64,000 nucleotides of DNA from Desulfoluna sp942491485 (GTDB taxonomy: Bacteria > Desulfobacterota > Desulfobacteria > Desulfobacterales > Desulfolunaceae). Where the stretch lies: the NCBI GenBank assembly GCA_942491485.1, contig CALOAX010000012.1:1-64000 (forward strand). The letters run 5' to 3'. The notes under the pieces were generated by a model. It saw only the letters and a program-made list of their open reading frames with translations. It did no database searches and had not been told where the DNA came from. A program made the position numbers and the translations under genes. Positions 45,689 to 54,792 of this stretch are shown here, piece by piece. How positions within the stretch are numbered: the first letter of the stretch is position 1; each line of letters begins with the position of its first letter.

Positions 45689-47368
45689 ATGAGCGAGACC
45701 GAAAACAAACCGGTTGATTTTATTAGAAACATTATCAAAGACGACCTTGCGTCCGGGAAGCACGAGAGCGTGGTCACCCGTTTCCCCCCGGAGCCCAACG
45801 GCTATCTTCATATCGGTCACGCCAAGTCCATCTGCCTTAACTTCGGCATTTCCGAAGAGTCGGAAGGGGCCGTCTGCAACCTGCGCTTTGATGACACCAA
45901 CCCCGAAAAAGAGGACGTGGAGTACATTGACTCCATCAAAGAGGACGTCTCCTGGTTGGGATTCACCTGGAATGGCGAGCCTCGTTATGCCTCCGATTAC
46001 TTCGATGCCCTTTACGCCTATGCCGTGGAACTGGTGAAGATGGGAAAGGCCTATGTGGACAGTCTCTCCGCCCAGGAGATTCGCGAGTACCGTGGCACGC
46101 TGACCGAAGCGGGGAAAGAGAGCCCCTACCGGGATCGCAGTGTGGAGGAGAACCTCGCGCTTCTCGAGGGGATGAAGAACGGCGATTTTGAAGAAGGCAC
46201 CCATATTCTGCGTGCCAAAATCGACATGGCGTCGCCCAACATGAACATGCGGGATCCGGCCATCTACCGGATTCGCAAGGCGGACCACCATCGCACCGGA
46301 GACGCCTGGTGCATCTACCCCATGTACGATTTTACCCATTGCCTCTCAGACGCCATGGAGAAGATCACCCACTCCCTCTGCACCCTGGAATTTGCGGATC
46401 ACCGTCCCTTGTACGACTGGGTTCTCGAAACCCTGAAGACCCCGTGCCACCCCCGGCAGATCGAATTTTCCCGCCTGAACATCAGCTTTACGGTTTTGAG
46501 CAAGCGAAAGCTCCTCCAGCTGGTCGATCAGGGCCACGTAAGCGGTTGGGACGACCCCCGGATGCCAACCATCAGCGGCATCCGCAGGCGCGGGTACACC
46601 CCTGAGGCCCTGCGGAATTTCTGCCGTCGCATCGGGATCTCCAAAAAAGAGACCCGCATCGACTACACCATCCTGGAAGATTGCGTGCGTGAGGATCTGA
46701 ATGAAAAGGCCCCCCGCGTCATGGGTGTCCTGGATCCCCTCAAGGTGACCGTCACAAACTACCCGGAAGATCTTGTGGAAGAGATGGATGTGATGAACCA
46801 TCCCCAGAAGCCTGAGGCGGGAACCCGCAAGGTGCCTTTTTCCAAAGAGCTTTACATCGAAAAAAGTGACTTTATGGAAGAGCCTCCCAAGAAGTTTTTC
46901 CGTCTCGGTCCCGGCCGGGAAGTCCGTCTTCGCAGTGCGTATTACATCACCTGCACCGACGTGGTGAAAAACGACGCCGGGGAAGTCGTGGAGCTGCTCT
47001 GCACCTACGACCCCGAGTCCAGAGGGGGCTCCACCCCGGACGAGCGCAAGGTTAAGGGCACCCTGCACTGGGTCTCGGCCCGTCACGCCGTCAGCGCCGA
47101 AGTTCGTGTGTACGACCGCCTCTTTAAAGTTGAGAACCCGGAAAAAGAGGGAGACTCCTTCCTGGATAACCTCAACCCCGACTCCTTGACGGTCCTTGCC
47201 GACTGCAAGATCGAACCGGGGGTTGCCAAATGCGGGAAGGGCGACTTCTTCCAGTTTGAACGCACCGGCTACTTCAACATCGATCCGGTGGACAGCACGC
47301 CGGAGAAGCTCGTCTTCAACCGCACCGCAACCCTGCGGGACGCCTGGGCAAAAATGAACAAAAAATAA
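45689..47368 (+). CDS. glnS: Glutaminyl-tRNA synthetase
   Basis: 559 residues, the usual GlnRS length. HIGH motif in PPEPNGYLHIGHAKSICLNF, KMSKS-like VLSKRKLLQLV, and GlnRS-type DPRMPTISGIRRRGYTPEALRNF. The two C-terminal beta-barrel domains that read the anticodon are present (TLHWVSARHAVSAEVRVYDRLF). A dedicated GlnRS means Gln-tRNA is made directly. GGGAG lies just ahead of the ATG. Element E9 begins 15 bp after the stop. Confidence 0.97.
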   Translation: MSETENKPVDFIRNIIKDDLASGKHESVVTRFPPEPNGYLHIGHAKSICLNFGISEESEGAVCNLRFDDTNPEKEDVEYIDSIKEDVSWLGFTWNGEPRYASDYFDALYAYAVELVKMGKAYVDSLSAQEIREYRGTLTEAGKESPYRDRSVEENLALLEGMKNGDFEEGTHILRAKIDMASPNMNMRDPAIYRIRKADHHRTGDAWCIYPMYDFTHCLSDAMEKITHSLCTLEFADHRPLYDWVLETLKTPCHPRQIEFSRLNISFTVLSKRKLLQLVDQGHVSGWDDPRMPTISGIRRRGYTPEALRNFCRRIGISKKETRIDYTILEDCVREDLNEKAPRVMGVLDPLKVTVTNYPEDLVEEMDVMNHPQKPEAGTRKVPFSKELYIEKSDFMEEPPKKFFRLGPGREVRLRSAYYITCTDVVKNDAGEVVELLCTYDPESRGGSTPDERKVKGTLHWVSARHAVSAEVRVYDRLFKVENPEKEGDSFLDNLNPDSLTVLADCKIEPGVAKCGKGDFFQFERTGYFNIDPVDSTPEKLVFNRTATLRDAWAKMNKK

Positions 47369-47382
47369 TCATTCAAAAAAGC

Positions 47383-47596
47383 GCCTCCGGCGGCCCTGCC
47401 GGGGGCCAAACTTTTACCCGATTATACTATGGGTTTGACAAACAGGTTTGAGATTCCTCTCTATGATACGGGAGGTATTTTTCGACATCAAATATCACGG
47501 GCGAAGCCCGTCCGCGAATGTAATCGGCCTGAGGAACGAAGGCCGGGAGCATTCGCAACCTGGGGTCCAGGGGATTATCCCCTGGCCGCCGGAGGC
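47383..47596. repeat. Composite intergenic element E9 (A left, B right)
   Basis: Left terminus GCCTCCGGCGGC (47383-47394) with module A whose palindrome is interrupted by about 20 bp after CAAACTTTT. Right terminus GCCGCCGGAGGC (47585-47596) with CCAGGGGAT/ATCCCCTGG, stem GCGAATG/CATTCGC holding CGGCCT/AGGCCG, then ACGGGC/GCCCGT. The right terminus ends nine bases before the ispF ATG. Confidence 0.87.
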
Positions 47597-47604
47597 GTAA
47601 AAAA
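47585..47604 (+). promoter_or_regulatory. Ribosome binding site of ispF formed by the repeat terminus
   Basis: GGAGG (47591-47595) inside the right 12-bp terminus of E9 is nine bases ahead of the ispF ATG. No other Shine-Dalgarno sequence is present. Confidence 0.65.
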
Positions 47605-48087
47605 ATGCGAATTGGAAAAGGGTATGATGTCCACCGGCTGGTGGAGGGGCGGGAGCTGATTCTCGGCGGGGTGACGGTGCCTTATGAAAAGGGGCTTCTC
47701 GGGCACTCCGATGCCGACGTCCTGCTTCACGCGATCTGTGACGCGCTTTTGGGCGCGGCGGGCCTTGGGGACATCGGGGAGCATTTTCCGGACAGTGATC
47801 CTCAATACAAGGGGATCAGCAGCCTGTTGCTTCTGGCTCATTGTGTGGTGCTGGTGGGGCGAAAAGGCTATGAGGTGGTGAATATTGATGCCACCTTGCT
47901 TGCGGAAGCCCCAAAGATTTCCCCTTACAAGGCGGCCATGCGAGAGAACATCGCCGAAGTGCTTTGCCTGGAGTCGGACGCCGTCAACATCAAGGCGACC
48001 ACCACCGAAGGGCTGGGTCCGGTGGGGAGAGGGGAAGGCATGGCAGCCCTGTGCGTTGTTCTCCTGAAAGAGACAGATGACGCATGA
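47605..48087 (+). CDS. ispF: 2-C-methyl-D-erythritol 2,4-cyclodiphosphate synthase
   Basis: 160 residues, full length. The metal ligands are in GYDVHRL and GHSDADVLLHAICDAL; GDIGEHFPDSDPQYKGISS and NIKATTTEGLGPVGRGEGM are the other family motifs. It closes the cyclodiphosphate ring in the non-mevalonate isoprenoid route. ispD is not adjacent. The start codon is nine bases after a GGAGG belonging to repeat element E9. cysS follows 237 bp downstream. Confidence 0.96.
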   Translation: MRIGKGYDVHRLVEGRELILGGVTVPYEKGLLGHSDADVLLHAICDALLGAAGLGDIGEHFPDSDPQYKGISSLLLLAHCVVLVGRKGYEVVNIDATLLAEAPKISPYKAAMRENIAEVLCLESDAVNIKATTTEGLGPVGRGEGMAALCVVLLKETDDA

Positions 48088-48323
48088 TGCCTTGACAGAG
48101 GCGGCAATCGTGATGATTATCTGAGTGCATTTGAAATGCAGGTCAACTCGCCGGTCATGGACTCGGGGGTGTCAACAACCCACTCCAGGAACTCAAAACG
48201 GTGAGATGATACGCAGGAATGGCCCCATCGACATGTGTCGGTGAGACGAGGCCTTGATAAGATATAGGCGGCACACAAGCGTGCCTGAACGATAACGACA
48301 GAGAAGAATACGGTGAACTGAGC

Positions 48324-49766
48324 ATGGCGCTTCGCATTTACAACACATTGTCCGGAGAGAAAGAAGAGTTCGAACCCATCGAAGAGGGTGAGGTCAAGAT
48401 GTATGTCTGTGGCCCCACGGTCTATGACTCCAGCCACATCGGCCATGCGCGGTCCGTGGTCTTCTTTGATGTTGTTTACCGTTACCTCAAAGGCCTGGGG
48501 CTGGATGTGACCTATGCCAGGAACTTTACCGATATCGATGACAAGATCATCAACCGAGCAGAGCAGCTCGGCGTGTCGGCCAAAGCCGTGGCGGAAAAAT
48601 ACATGGATGAATTCCATCGGGATATGGATGCCCTGCATGTCAAGCGTCCCGATCTCGCGCCCAAGGCCACGGAACATGTCGACGATATCATCGCCCTGAT
48701 CCAGCGTCTCATCGAAAAAGAGAAGGCGTACGTGGTGGACGGGGACGTCTATTTTCGTGTGACGTCGTTCGATGGGTACGGAAAGCTTTCCGGCCGAAAA
48801 CTGGAAGATATGGAAGCCGGGGCCCGTATCGACGTAGACGATCGCAAGGAAAACCCCTTCGACTTTGCCCTCTGGAAGTCTCAGAAGCCTGGTGAGCCCG
48901 CATGGGAGTGCCCCTGGGGCATGGGACGCCCCGGATGGCACATCGAGTGCTCGGCCATGAGCTCCAACCTCTTTGGAGAGACCATTGATATTCATGGCGG
49001 CGGCAAGGACCTCATCTTTCCCCATCACGAGAACGAGATCGCTCAGTCTGAGGCGGCCTTTGACGCTCCCTTTGTCAAGTACTGGATGCACAACGGGTTT
49101 GTGAACATCAACGCCGAAAAGATGTCCAAGTCCCTTGGCAACACAACCATGATCAAGGATGTGCTCAAGGCATACCACCCGGAAGCGGTGCGACTGTTTC
49201 TCCTTGCCAACCATTATCGCAGCCCCATTGATTACAATGAGCAGGCGATGAAAGAGGCGGCCGGCAACCTCGACAAGCTTTACGCACTGTTGCGCCGCGT
49301 CTCTGATGAGTTCGGCAACTTGAGCATTCTGAGGCTTCAGTCTTACAACAACAAGTTCGGCAAGCTCTTCAGGGAATTCTGTGCCGGGATTGAGGACGAC
49401 TTCAACACGGCCCGTGGAACGGCGGCTCTGTTTGAAGCCCTTCGCGCCACCAACCGTGCCATTGACGAGATGACCGACGCCAATGCCTTTGAGTCCAAGA
49501 TTGAAATTGACACCCAGATGGTGGATATCTTCAAGATGGCAGGCATCCTCGGCATTCTCCATGAGAACCCTTACGACTACTTCGATGCCAAGAAAGAGAA
49601 GGCGGGGGTCGATGAAACCCGTGTGGAGGCCCTTATCCAGGAACGAAATGACGTGCGCAAGGCAAAGAACTTTCAGCGAGCCGATGAGATCCGTGAGGAG
49701 CTGACGGCCATGGGCGTTGCCATCGAAGATGGCGCCGGCGGCACCACCTGGAAGATGATGGAGTAG
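48324..49766 (+). CDS. cysS: Cysteinyl-tRNA synthetase
   Basis: 480 residues. Class I motifs are PTVYDSSHIGHARSVVFFD (HIGH) and EKMSKSLGNT (KMSKS). Zinc ligands include the Cys of VCGPTVYD and of WHIECSAMS, with HGGGKDLIFPHHENEIAQSEA. C-terminal DALR and anticodon domains are present. A strong terminator follows at 49807. Confidence 0.97.
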   Translation: MALRIYNTLSGEKEEFEPIEEGEVKMYVCGPTVYDSSHIGHARSVVFFDVVYRYLKGLGLDVTYARNFTDIDDKIINRAEQLGVSAKAVAEKYMDEFHRDMDALHVKRPDLAPKATEHVDDIIALIQRLIEKEKAYVVDGDVYFRVTSFDGYGKLSGRKLEDMEAGARIDVDDRKENPFDFALWKSQKPGEPAWECPWGMGRPGWHIECSAMSSNLFGETIDIHGGGKDLIFPHHENEIAQSEAAFDAPFVKYWMHNGFVNINAEKMSKSLGNTTMIKDVLKAYHPEAVRLFLLANHYRSPIDYNEQAMKEAAGNLDKLYALLRRVSDEFGNLSILRLQSYNNKFGKLFREFCAGIEDDFNTARGTAALFEALRATNRAIDEMTDANAFESKIEIDTQMVDIFKMAGILGILHENPYDYFDAKKEKAGVDETRVEALIQERNDVRKAKNFQRADEIREELTAMGVAIEDGAGGTTWKMME

Positions 49767-49806
49767 GCTCCAGGGCCCATTCATCCCCTCCGGGACCAAA
49801 TAAAAG

Positions 49807-49839
49807 AAAAGCGGCCCGGCAATCCGGGCCGCTTTTTTT
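49807..49839 (+). terminator. Rho-independent terminator after cysS
   Basis: Stem AAAAGCGGCCCGG/CCGGGCCGCTTTT with a CAAT loop and a T-run. Confidence 0.9.
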
Positions 49840-49858
49840 ATGCGCCACATTTAATGTT

Positions 49859-49911
49859 GCCTCCGGCGGCCCTGCCGGGGGCCAAACTTTTGAAAAGTTT
49901 GATAAACAGGT
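49859..49911 (+). repeat. Solo module A half-element E10, abutting uvrB
   Basis: A perfect GCCTCCGGCGGC terminus, the GCCTCCGGC/GCCGGGGGC hairpin and the palindrome CAAACTTTTGAAAAGTTTG, ending ATAAACAGG. There is no right terminus before uvrB, whose ATG is nine bases further on. The half is open in the uvrB reading frame. Confidence 0.85.
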
Positions 49912-49919
49912 TTTTATTG

Positions 49920-51920
49920 ATGGAAAAATTCAAGATCGTGTCGCAATTCACCCCACAGGGGGATCAGCCCAAGGCGATCCGCCGTCTGGTGAAAGAGTTG
50001 AACAAGGGAACAGAGAACCAGGTTTTGCTGGGCGTGACGGGCTCGGGCAAGACCTTTACCATGGCCCATGTGGTGGAGCAGATGCAGCGACCGACCCTTG
50101 TTCTGGCTCCCAACAAGATTCTTGCGGCCCAGCTCTACAGTGAGTTCCGTGAGCTTTTTCCTGAAAATGCCGTTGAGTATTTTGTCAGCTATTACGACTA
50201 CTATCAGCCTGAAGCCTACATTCCCTCCAGCGACACCTACATTCAAAAAGACTCCGCCATCAACGAGCTTATTGATAAGATGCGCCACTCAGCCACGCGC
50301 AACGTTCTTTCACGCAGGGATGTGATCGTGGTGGCCAGTGTGTCCTGCATTTACGGCCTTGGTGCGCCGGAAGATTACCTTGCCCTGAGGGTGGAGCTTT
50401 CCACCGGGGAGGAGCGGAGCCGTGAGGCCCTCTTAAAAGACCTGGTGGCCATTCAGTACGAACGCAGCGACATTGATTTTCACCGAGGGGCCTTTCGGGT
50501 TCGTGGGGACCGGGTCGAGATCTTTCCGGCTTACGAGGAGAAAGTGGCCATTCGTGTGGAGTTTTTCGGGGACGAAATCGACACACTGGCCGAGTTTGAT
50601 CCTCTCACCGGGAAAACCCTTCGCAAGCTCAAGCGCACCGTGGTTTACCCGGCCAGCCATTATGTCACCCGCAAGAGCACCCTGAAGCAGATGCTGACCA
50701 AGGTGGAGGAGGAGTTGAAAGGGCGAGTGGAGCACTTTCACCGATTGAACAAACTCATTGAAGCCCAGCGTATCGATGAGCGGACCCACCTGGACCTTGA
50801 GATGCTTCGGGAGATCGGCTACTGCAACGGCATTGAAAACTACTCCCGTTATCTCTCTGGCCGTAACTCTGGTGATGCGCCCCCCACCCTCCTGGACTAT
50901 TTCCCGGACGACTTTCTTCTCCTGGTGGATGAGAGCCACATCGCCCTTCCGCAGGTTCGGGCCATGTACAAGGGGGACCGATCCCGAAAGGAGAATCTCG
51001 TGGGGTTTGGCTTCCGTCTGCCGTCGGCCCTGGATAACCGGCCCCTGCAGTTTGAGGAGTTCGAAAAGAAGCGCGGGCAGGCCATCTTTGTCTCCGCCAC
51101 TCCGGCTGATTATGAGATGGAGGCCGCCGACGGCGCGGTGGTGGAGCAGATTGTTCGCCCCACAGGGCTGGTGGACCCCGAAATTGAGGTGAAGCCCGCA
51201 CAAAATCAGGTGGATGACCTCTACGAGGAGATCCGTAAGCGACTGGCGGCCCAGGAGCGGGTGCTGGTCACCACCCTGACAAAGCGCATGGCCGAGGACC
51301 TCACCGATTATCTTACAGACCTTGGTGTACGGGTCCGCTATATGCATTCCGACATCAAGACCATGGAGCGTATCGAGATTGTGCGGGATCTTCGGATCGG
51401 TAAGTTTGATGTGTTGGTGGGAATCAACCTGTTGAGGGAGGGCCTCGATATTCCTGAGGTGTCCCTTGTGGCCGTATTGGATGCCGACAAGGAGGGCTTT
51501 CTCCGCTCCGAGCGGTCCCTGGTTCAGACCTGCGGCAGGGCGGCGCGAAATGCCAATGGCAAGGTGATTCTCTACGGAGACAGAGTGACCGGGTCCATGC
51601 AGTACGCCATCGACGAAACAAAACGACGACGGGCCATTCAGATGGCACACAACAAAAAACACGGCATTGTACCTGCCACCATTACCCGCGAAATTCAGAA
51701 TAGCTTTGGGGATCTTTATCAGTTCGATGACGAGACGGTGGACGATGGCGTGATGGAGGAGAAAAGCGTCTACAGAGAAGATGGCATGGATGATGCCTCT
51801 CTCTTGGAGACCCTCGAAGAGAAAATGCATGAAGCGGCCCGGAATCTCGAATTTGAGCAGGCAGCCCGTCTTCGGGATCAGGTTCAGGAGATCCGGAAGC
51901 GGATGGGGGAGGCGTCGTGA
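49920..51920 (+). CDS. uvrB: Excinuclease ABC subunit B
   Basis: 666 residues. Walker A GVTGSGKT at 38-45, the damage-probing beta-hairpin YYDYYQPEAYIPSSDTYI, helicase motifs DESHIALPQVRAM and GINLLREGLDIPEV, and a C-terminal UVR motif (EEKMHEAARNLEFEQAARLRD) that binds UvrC. The ATG at 49920 gives the canonical N-terminus MEKFKIVSQF; the frame stays open upstream to an ATG at 49854 through a repeat half-element and would add about 22 odd residues. The only ribosome binding site is the ACAGG at the repeat's end. It overlaps uvrC by four bases. Confidence 0.97.
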   Translation: MEKFKIVSQFTPQGDQPKAIRRLVKELNKGTENQVLLGVTGSGKTFTMAHVVEQMQRPTLVLAPNKILAAQLYSEFRELFPENAVEYFVSYYDYYQPEAYIPSSDTYIQKDSAINELIDKMRHSATRNVLSRRDVIVVASVSCIYGLGAPEDYLALRVELSTGEERSREALLKDLVAIQYERSDIDFHRGAFRVRGDRVEIFPAYEEKVAIRVEFFGDEIDTLAEFDPLTGKTLRKLKRTVVYPASHYVTRKSTLKQMLTKVEEELKGRVEHFHRLNKLIEAQRIDERTHLDLEMLREIGYCNGIENYSRYLSGRNSGDAPPTLLDYFPDDFLLLVDESHIALPQVRAMYKGDRSRKENLVGFGFRLPSALDNRPLQFEEFEKKRGQAIFVSATPADYEMEAADGAVVEQIVRPTGLVDPEIEVKPAQNQVDDLYEEIRKRLAAQERVLVTTLTKRMAEDLTDYLTDLGVRVRYMHSDIKTMERIEIVRDLRIGKFDVLVGINLLREGLDIPEVSLVAVLDADKEGFLRSERSLVQTCGRAARNANGKVILYGDRVTGSMQYAIDETKRRRAIQMAHNKKHGIVPATITREIQNSFGDLYQFDDETVDDGVMEEKSVYREDGMDDASLLETLEEKMHEAARNLEFEQAARLRDQVQEIRKRMGEAS

Positions 51921-53785
51921 AGAAGGTCCCCCCTGTTTCTGAAGCCGTTGCAGCTGAGCTGGACCCCCTTAAGATGAAGCGCAGCACCCTCGAGGACCAG
52001 CTCGGGAGTCTGGTCTCGGATCCGGGGGTCTATCGGTTCAAGGACGAAAAAGGGGTCGTCATCTATGTGGGGAAGGCCAAAAACCTTAAAAAGCGGGTCT
52101 CCAGCTATTTCAACCGGACCCACACCGACCCCAAGACGGCGGCCCTGGTCCGCAAAGTGGTTTCCCTGAATACCGTGGTCACCGCCACGGAAAAAGAGGC
52201 GCTGATCTTAGAGAGCAGCCTTATTACCCGCCATAAGCCTCGTTACAATATTATTTTAAAGGATGACAAACGGTACCCCTCCCTGCGTATCAACCTCCAT
52301 GACGATTGGCCGGCCCTGGAGATCGTGCGTCGCATCGAAAAAGACGGTGCCCTCTATTTTGGCCCCTATACCTCTTCGTCGGCGGTGCATGCCACCGTGA
52401 AGTTCATCAACCGTCATTTTAAATTGCGCAAGTGCAAGAGCAGTACCCTCGCCAGTCGGTCGCGCCCCTGCCTGAACCACCAAATGGGGCTTTGCCTTGC
52501 TCCTTGTTGCCTGGATGTCTCACGAGACGCCTACATGGAGATGGTCTCCCAGGTGGTTCTGTTTCTCAAAGGGCGAGCCCCTGAGCTGGTGGAAAACCTT
52601 CGGCAGGAGATGGTGCGCTGCGCATCTGAAGAGCAGTTTGAAGAGGCGGCTGAATTGCGGGATCGCCTTTTTGCCGTGGAGAAGACCCTGGAAAAACAGG
52701 TGGTGGTCTCAACGGACATGGCAGATCGCGATGTGATGGATGTCTGCATGCAGGGCCCTGCGGTTTGCATCACCTTGATGCAGGTCAGGGGAGGGGTGCT
52801 CCTCGGGAGCCGGAGTTATCATCTGCTGGAGACCATCGCAGGGCCGGAAGAGGTGGCGGAAAACTTCGTCTGCCAGTATTACGAAAAACATGCGGCCCCG
52901 GCAGAGGTATTGATCTCCCATCGGTTTGATGCAGAAGAGGCGGTGAGGGAGCACCTGCGGGAGACGGCGGGGCGGCGTGTGTCGGTTCTTTTTCCTTCCC
53001 GCGGGGAAAAAGCAAAACTCATGGCGATGGCCCGGAAAAATGGTGAGAGACGCCTGGCCGAGATCATCTCCGGGGCCGATGCCGACAGAAAGGTTCTGGA
53101 AAAACTCATGGGGCGCCTTGGAATGGACCGCCTGCCCATGCGCATCGAGTCCTACGACAACTCCAACATCTCCGGAAACGACCCCGTTGCCGGTATGGTG
53201 GTTTTTGAGAACGGTCGCCCGAAAAAGAGCGATTATAGAACATTTCGCATCAAGGCGGACACCCGCTCCGATGACTACGCCGCCATGGATGAGGTGCTTG
53301 CCAGGCGATTCGCCGATTCAGAGAAGCGTGAGCCCCTTCCGGACCTTCTTATGGTGGATGGTGGCAAAGGGCAACTCAACGTGGCGATGAGTGTTCTTGA
53401 GGGCTTGGGTCTGGACGGGGCATTTACGGTCATCGGCATTGCCAAGATGCGTGAAGAGGCTGGGGAGACCCAGGACAAGATCTACCTGCCCGGTCGATCC
53501 AACCCTGTGAATATGGGTACTCAGCCTGATTTGCTTCTTTTTCTTCAGAGGATGCGCGATGAGGTGCACCGTTTCGCCATCACCTTTCAGCGTCGTGTGC
53601 GGGGGAAGCGTTCTGTGTCGTCCAGACTGGACGGTATCGCCGGGGTGGGGAAAAAACGAAAGGCCATGCTCCTCAAACATTTCGGAGGCGTCACAGCTAT
53701 CAAAGCGGCTTCTGTTGATGAGTTGGCTGGTTTCCCTGGTATCACCCCTGAGATTGCGCAGTCAATCAAATCAGCCCTCAATTAA
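51917..53785 (+). CDS. uvrC: Excinuclease ABC subunit C
   Basis: 622 residues. GIY-YIG nuclease domain (DPGVYRFKDEKGVVIYVGKA), a UVR motif (ASEEQFEEAAELRDRLFAV), an RNase H-like EndoV domain (RIESYDNSNISG, LLMVDGGKGQLN) and a C-terminal HhH pair (IAGVGKKRKAMLLKHFGG). It makes both incisions in nucleotide excision repair. The GTG start overlaps the uvrB TGA (GTGA), with GGGGGAGG upstream, so translation is coupled. UvrB and UvrC adjacent as a unit is less common than separate loci. Confidence 0.97.
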   Translation: MKKVPPVSEAVAAELDPLKMKRSTLEDQLGSLVSDPGVYRFKDEKGVVIYVGKAKNLKKRVSSYFNRTHTDPKTAALVRKVVSLNTVVTATEKEALILESSLITRHKPRYNIILKDDKRYPSLRINLHDDWPALEIVRRIEKDGALYFGPYTSSSAVHATVKFINRHFKLRKCKSSTLASRSRPCLNHQMGLCLAPCCLDVSRDAYMEMVSQVVLFLKGRAPELVENLRQEMVRCASEEQFEEAAELRDRLFAVEKTLEKQVVVSTDMADRDVMDVCMQGPAVCITLMQVRGGVLLGSRSYHLLETIAGPEEVAENFVCQYYEKHAAPAEVLISHRFDAEEAVREHLRETAGRRVSVLFPSRGEKAKLMAMARKNGERRLAEIISGADADRKVLEKLMGRLGMDRLPMRIESYDNSNISGNDPVAGMVVFENGRPKKSDYRTFRIKADTRSDDYAAMDEVLARRFADSEKREPLPDLLMVDGGKGQLNVAMSVLEGLGLDGAFTVIGIAKMREEAGETQDKIYLPGRSNPVNMGTQPDLLLFLQRMRDEVHRFAITFQRRVRGKRSVSSRLDGIAGVGKKRKAMLLKHFGGVTAIKAASVDELAGFPGITPEIAQSIKSALN

Positions 53786-53815
53786 AGCTTCTCGGTAACG
53801 AATCAGCTCAACGTT

Positions 53816-53984
53816 GCCTCCGTCGGCCCTGTCGGGGCTAAATGTGTGAAACGTGTGGCAAGCAGGTTTTGAGCCCAGTTTTCATTGCATCACCCATGTT
53901 TGCAACCCAAGCGTTTGGGCTTAATGAGCCTCTGCCGGAACGTTTTTGCGGAGTTTTTTTTAAAAAAAACGACCCGCCGAAAGC
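53816..53984. repeat. Composite intergenic element E11 (decayed A left, D right)
   Basis: Left GCCTCCGTCGGC with decayed module A (ATGTGTGAAACGTGT in place of the palindrome, then CAAGCAGGTTTTGAG). Right CCCGCCGAAAGC with module D (TTTTTTTTAAAAAAAA between GCGGAG and CGACCC). It is the most diverged complete copy. Confidence 0.65.
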
Positions 53985-54033
53985 ATGGCTGATATGGGTG
54001 CATCGTCCTTAACGCTTGGCGCTCTTTCCGGGC

Positions 54034-54792
54034 CTATGTGTGGGTGATGCTGCGGATTTCGTGGAGTTGGGCGTTGTGTATAAAATGGCTCAGCATCTCT
54101 TCGCCTCGAGTGTCTATCTTGGTAAATCGGCATCCGGCAAAAATCGACAGTTCGTTGAATTTACGGTTGATACGAATAATTGAGATGGCTGTTTGCAGGG
54201 TGTCTATGTGCTCTTTGTCCTGGGTGTGGTCCCTGAGGACGATTCCCAACTTGGCAATGCGTCCAGTTTCCAGGGCCGTCAGAGGGTTTTTCCCTTTGCC
54301 GAGCAGTCGGGGTATGACAAGGCCGACCCCTGTGGTGGAAATGTCGCAGATGCGAAATTGGTCTCCTGAGAAAAAATCATGGCCTGCAATGATCAATTTT
54401 CCCATCACCTCGTGGGCTGCTGTGGGGCTGTAGCGAAATGCAGAGCGTACGTTGACATCTTCCGGGGTGGGTGTGTAGTTCAGGGCAAGGGCCTGGGTGG
54501 TGTTTCCATTGGCCAGGCGGTAGCCCGGAATGACCCTGGTGACCTTGCAGGGAAAACCGACACGGTTTTTTTCACCGGATTCCGTGCGGATCATGGTGCT
54601 GACATGGAATTGTGCCGGTTTGTTTCCGTTCAAGTACTGGGACACGTCAGGCGCTGCCACAATAAGGTTCCGTGTTTTCGGATCCGTTTCAAAGATGACG
54701 GAAGCATGTGATACGGGGTTCAGGCTGTGCAGGTTTATGACGAGGTCAATACCTGTTCCGGGTTTAAGCGCAGAGTCATCAACGGGTGTCAT
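54034..54792 (-). CDS. PilZ domain protein (YcgR-like)
   Basis: 252 residues. An N-terminal YcgR-N-like domain (LKPGTGIDLVINLHSLN) is followed by a PilZ domain with both c-di-GMP-binding motifs: RSAFR (RxxxR) and CDISTTGVGL (D/NxSxxG). It probably binds c-di-GMP and modulates motility or adhesion, possibly alongside the chemoreceptor and prepilin peptidase in this window, which is inference. The start is uncertain: ATG 54792 is used, ATG 54849 is in frame, and neither has a strong ribosome binding site. Confidence 0.8.
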   Translation of the reverse strand: MTPVDDSALKPGTGIDLVINLHSLNPVSHASVIFETDPKTRNLIVAAPDVSQYLNGNKPAQFHVSTMIRTESGEKNRVGFPCKVTRVIPGYRLANGNTTQALALNYTPTPEDVNVRSAFRYSPTAAHEVMGKLIIAGHDFFSGDQFRICDISTTGVGLVIPRLLGKGKNPLTALETGRIAKLGIVLRDHTQDKEHIDTLQTAISIIRINRKFNELSIFAGCRFTKIDTRGEEMLSHFIHNAQLHEIRSITHT

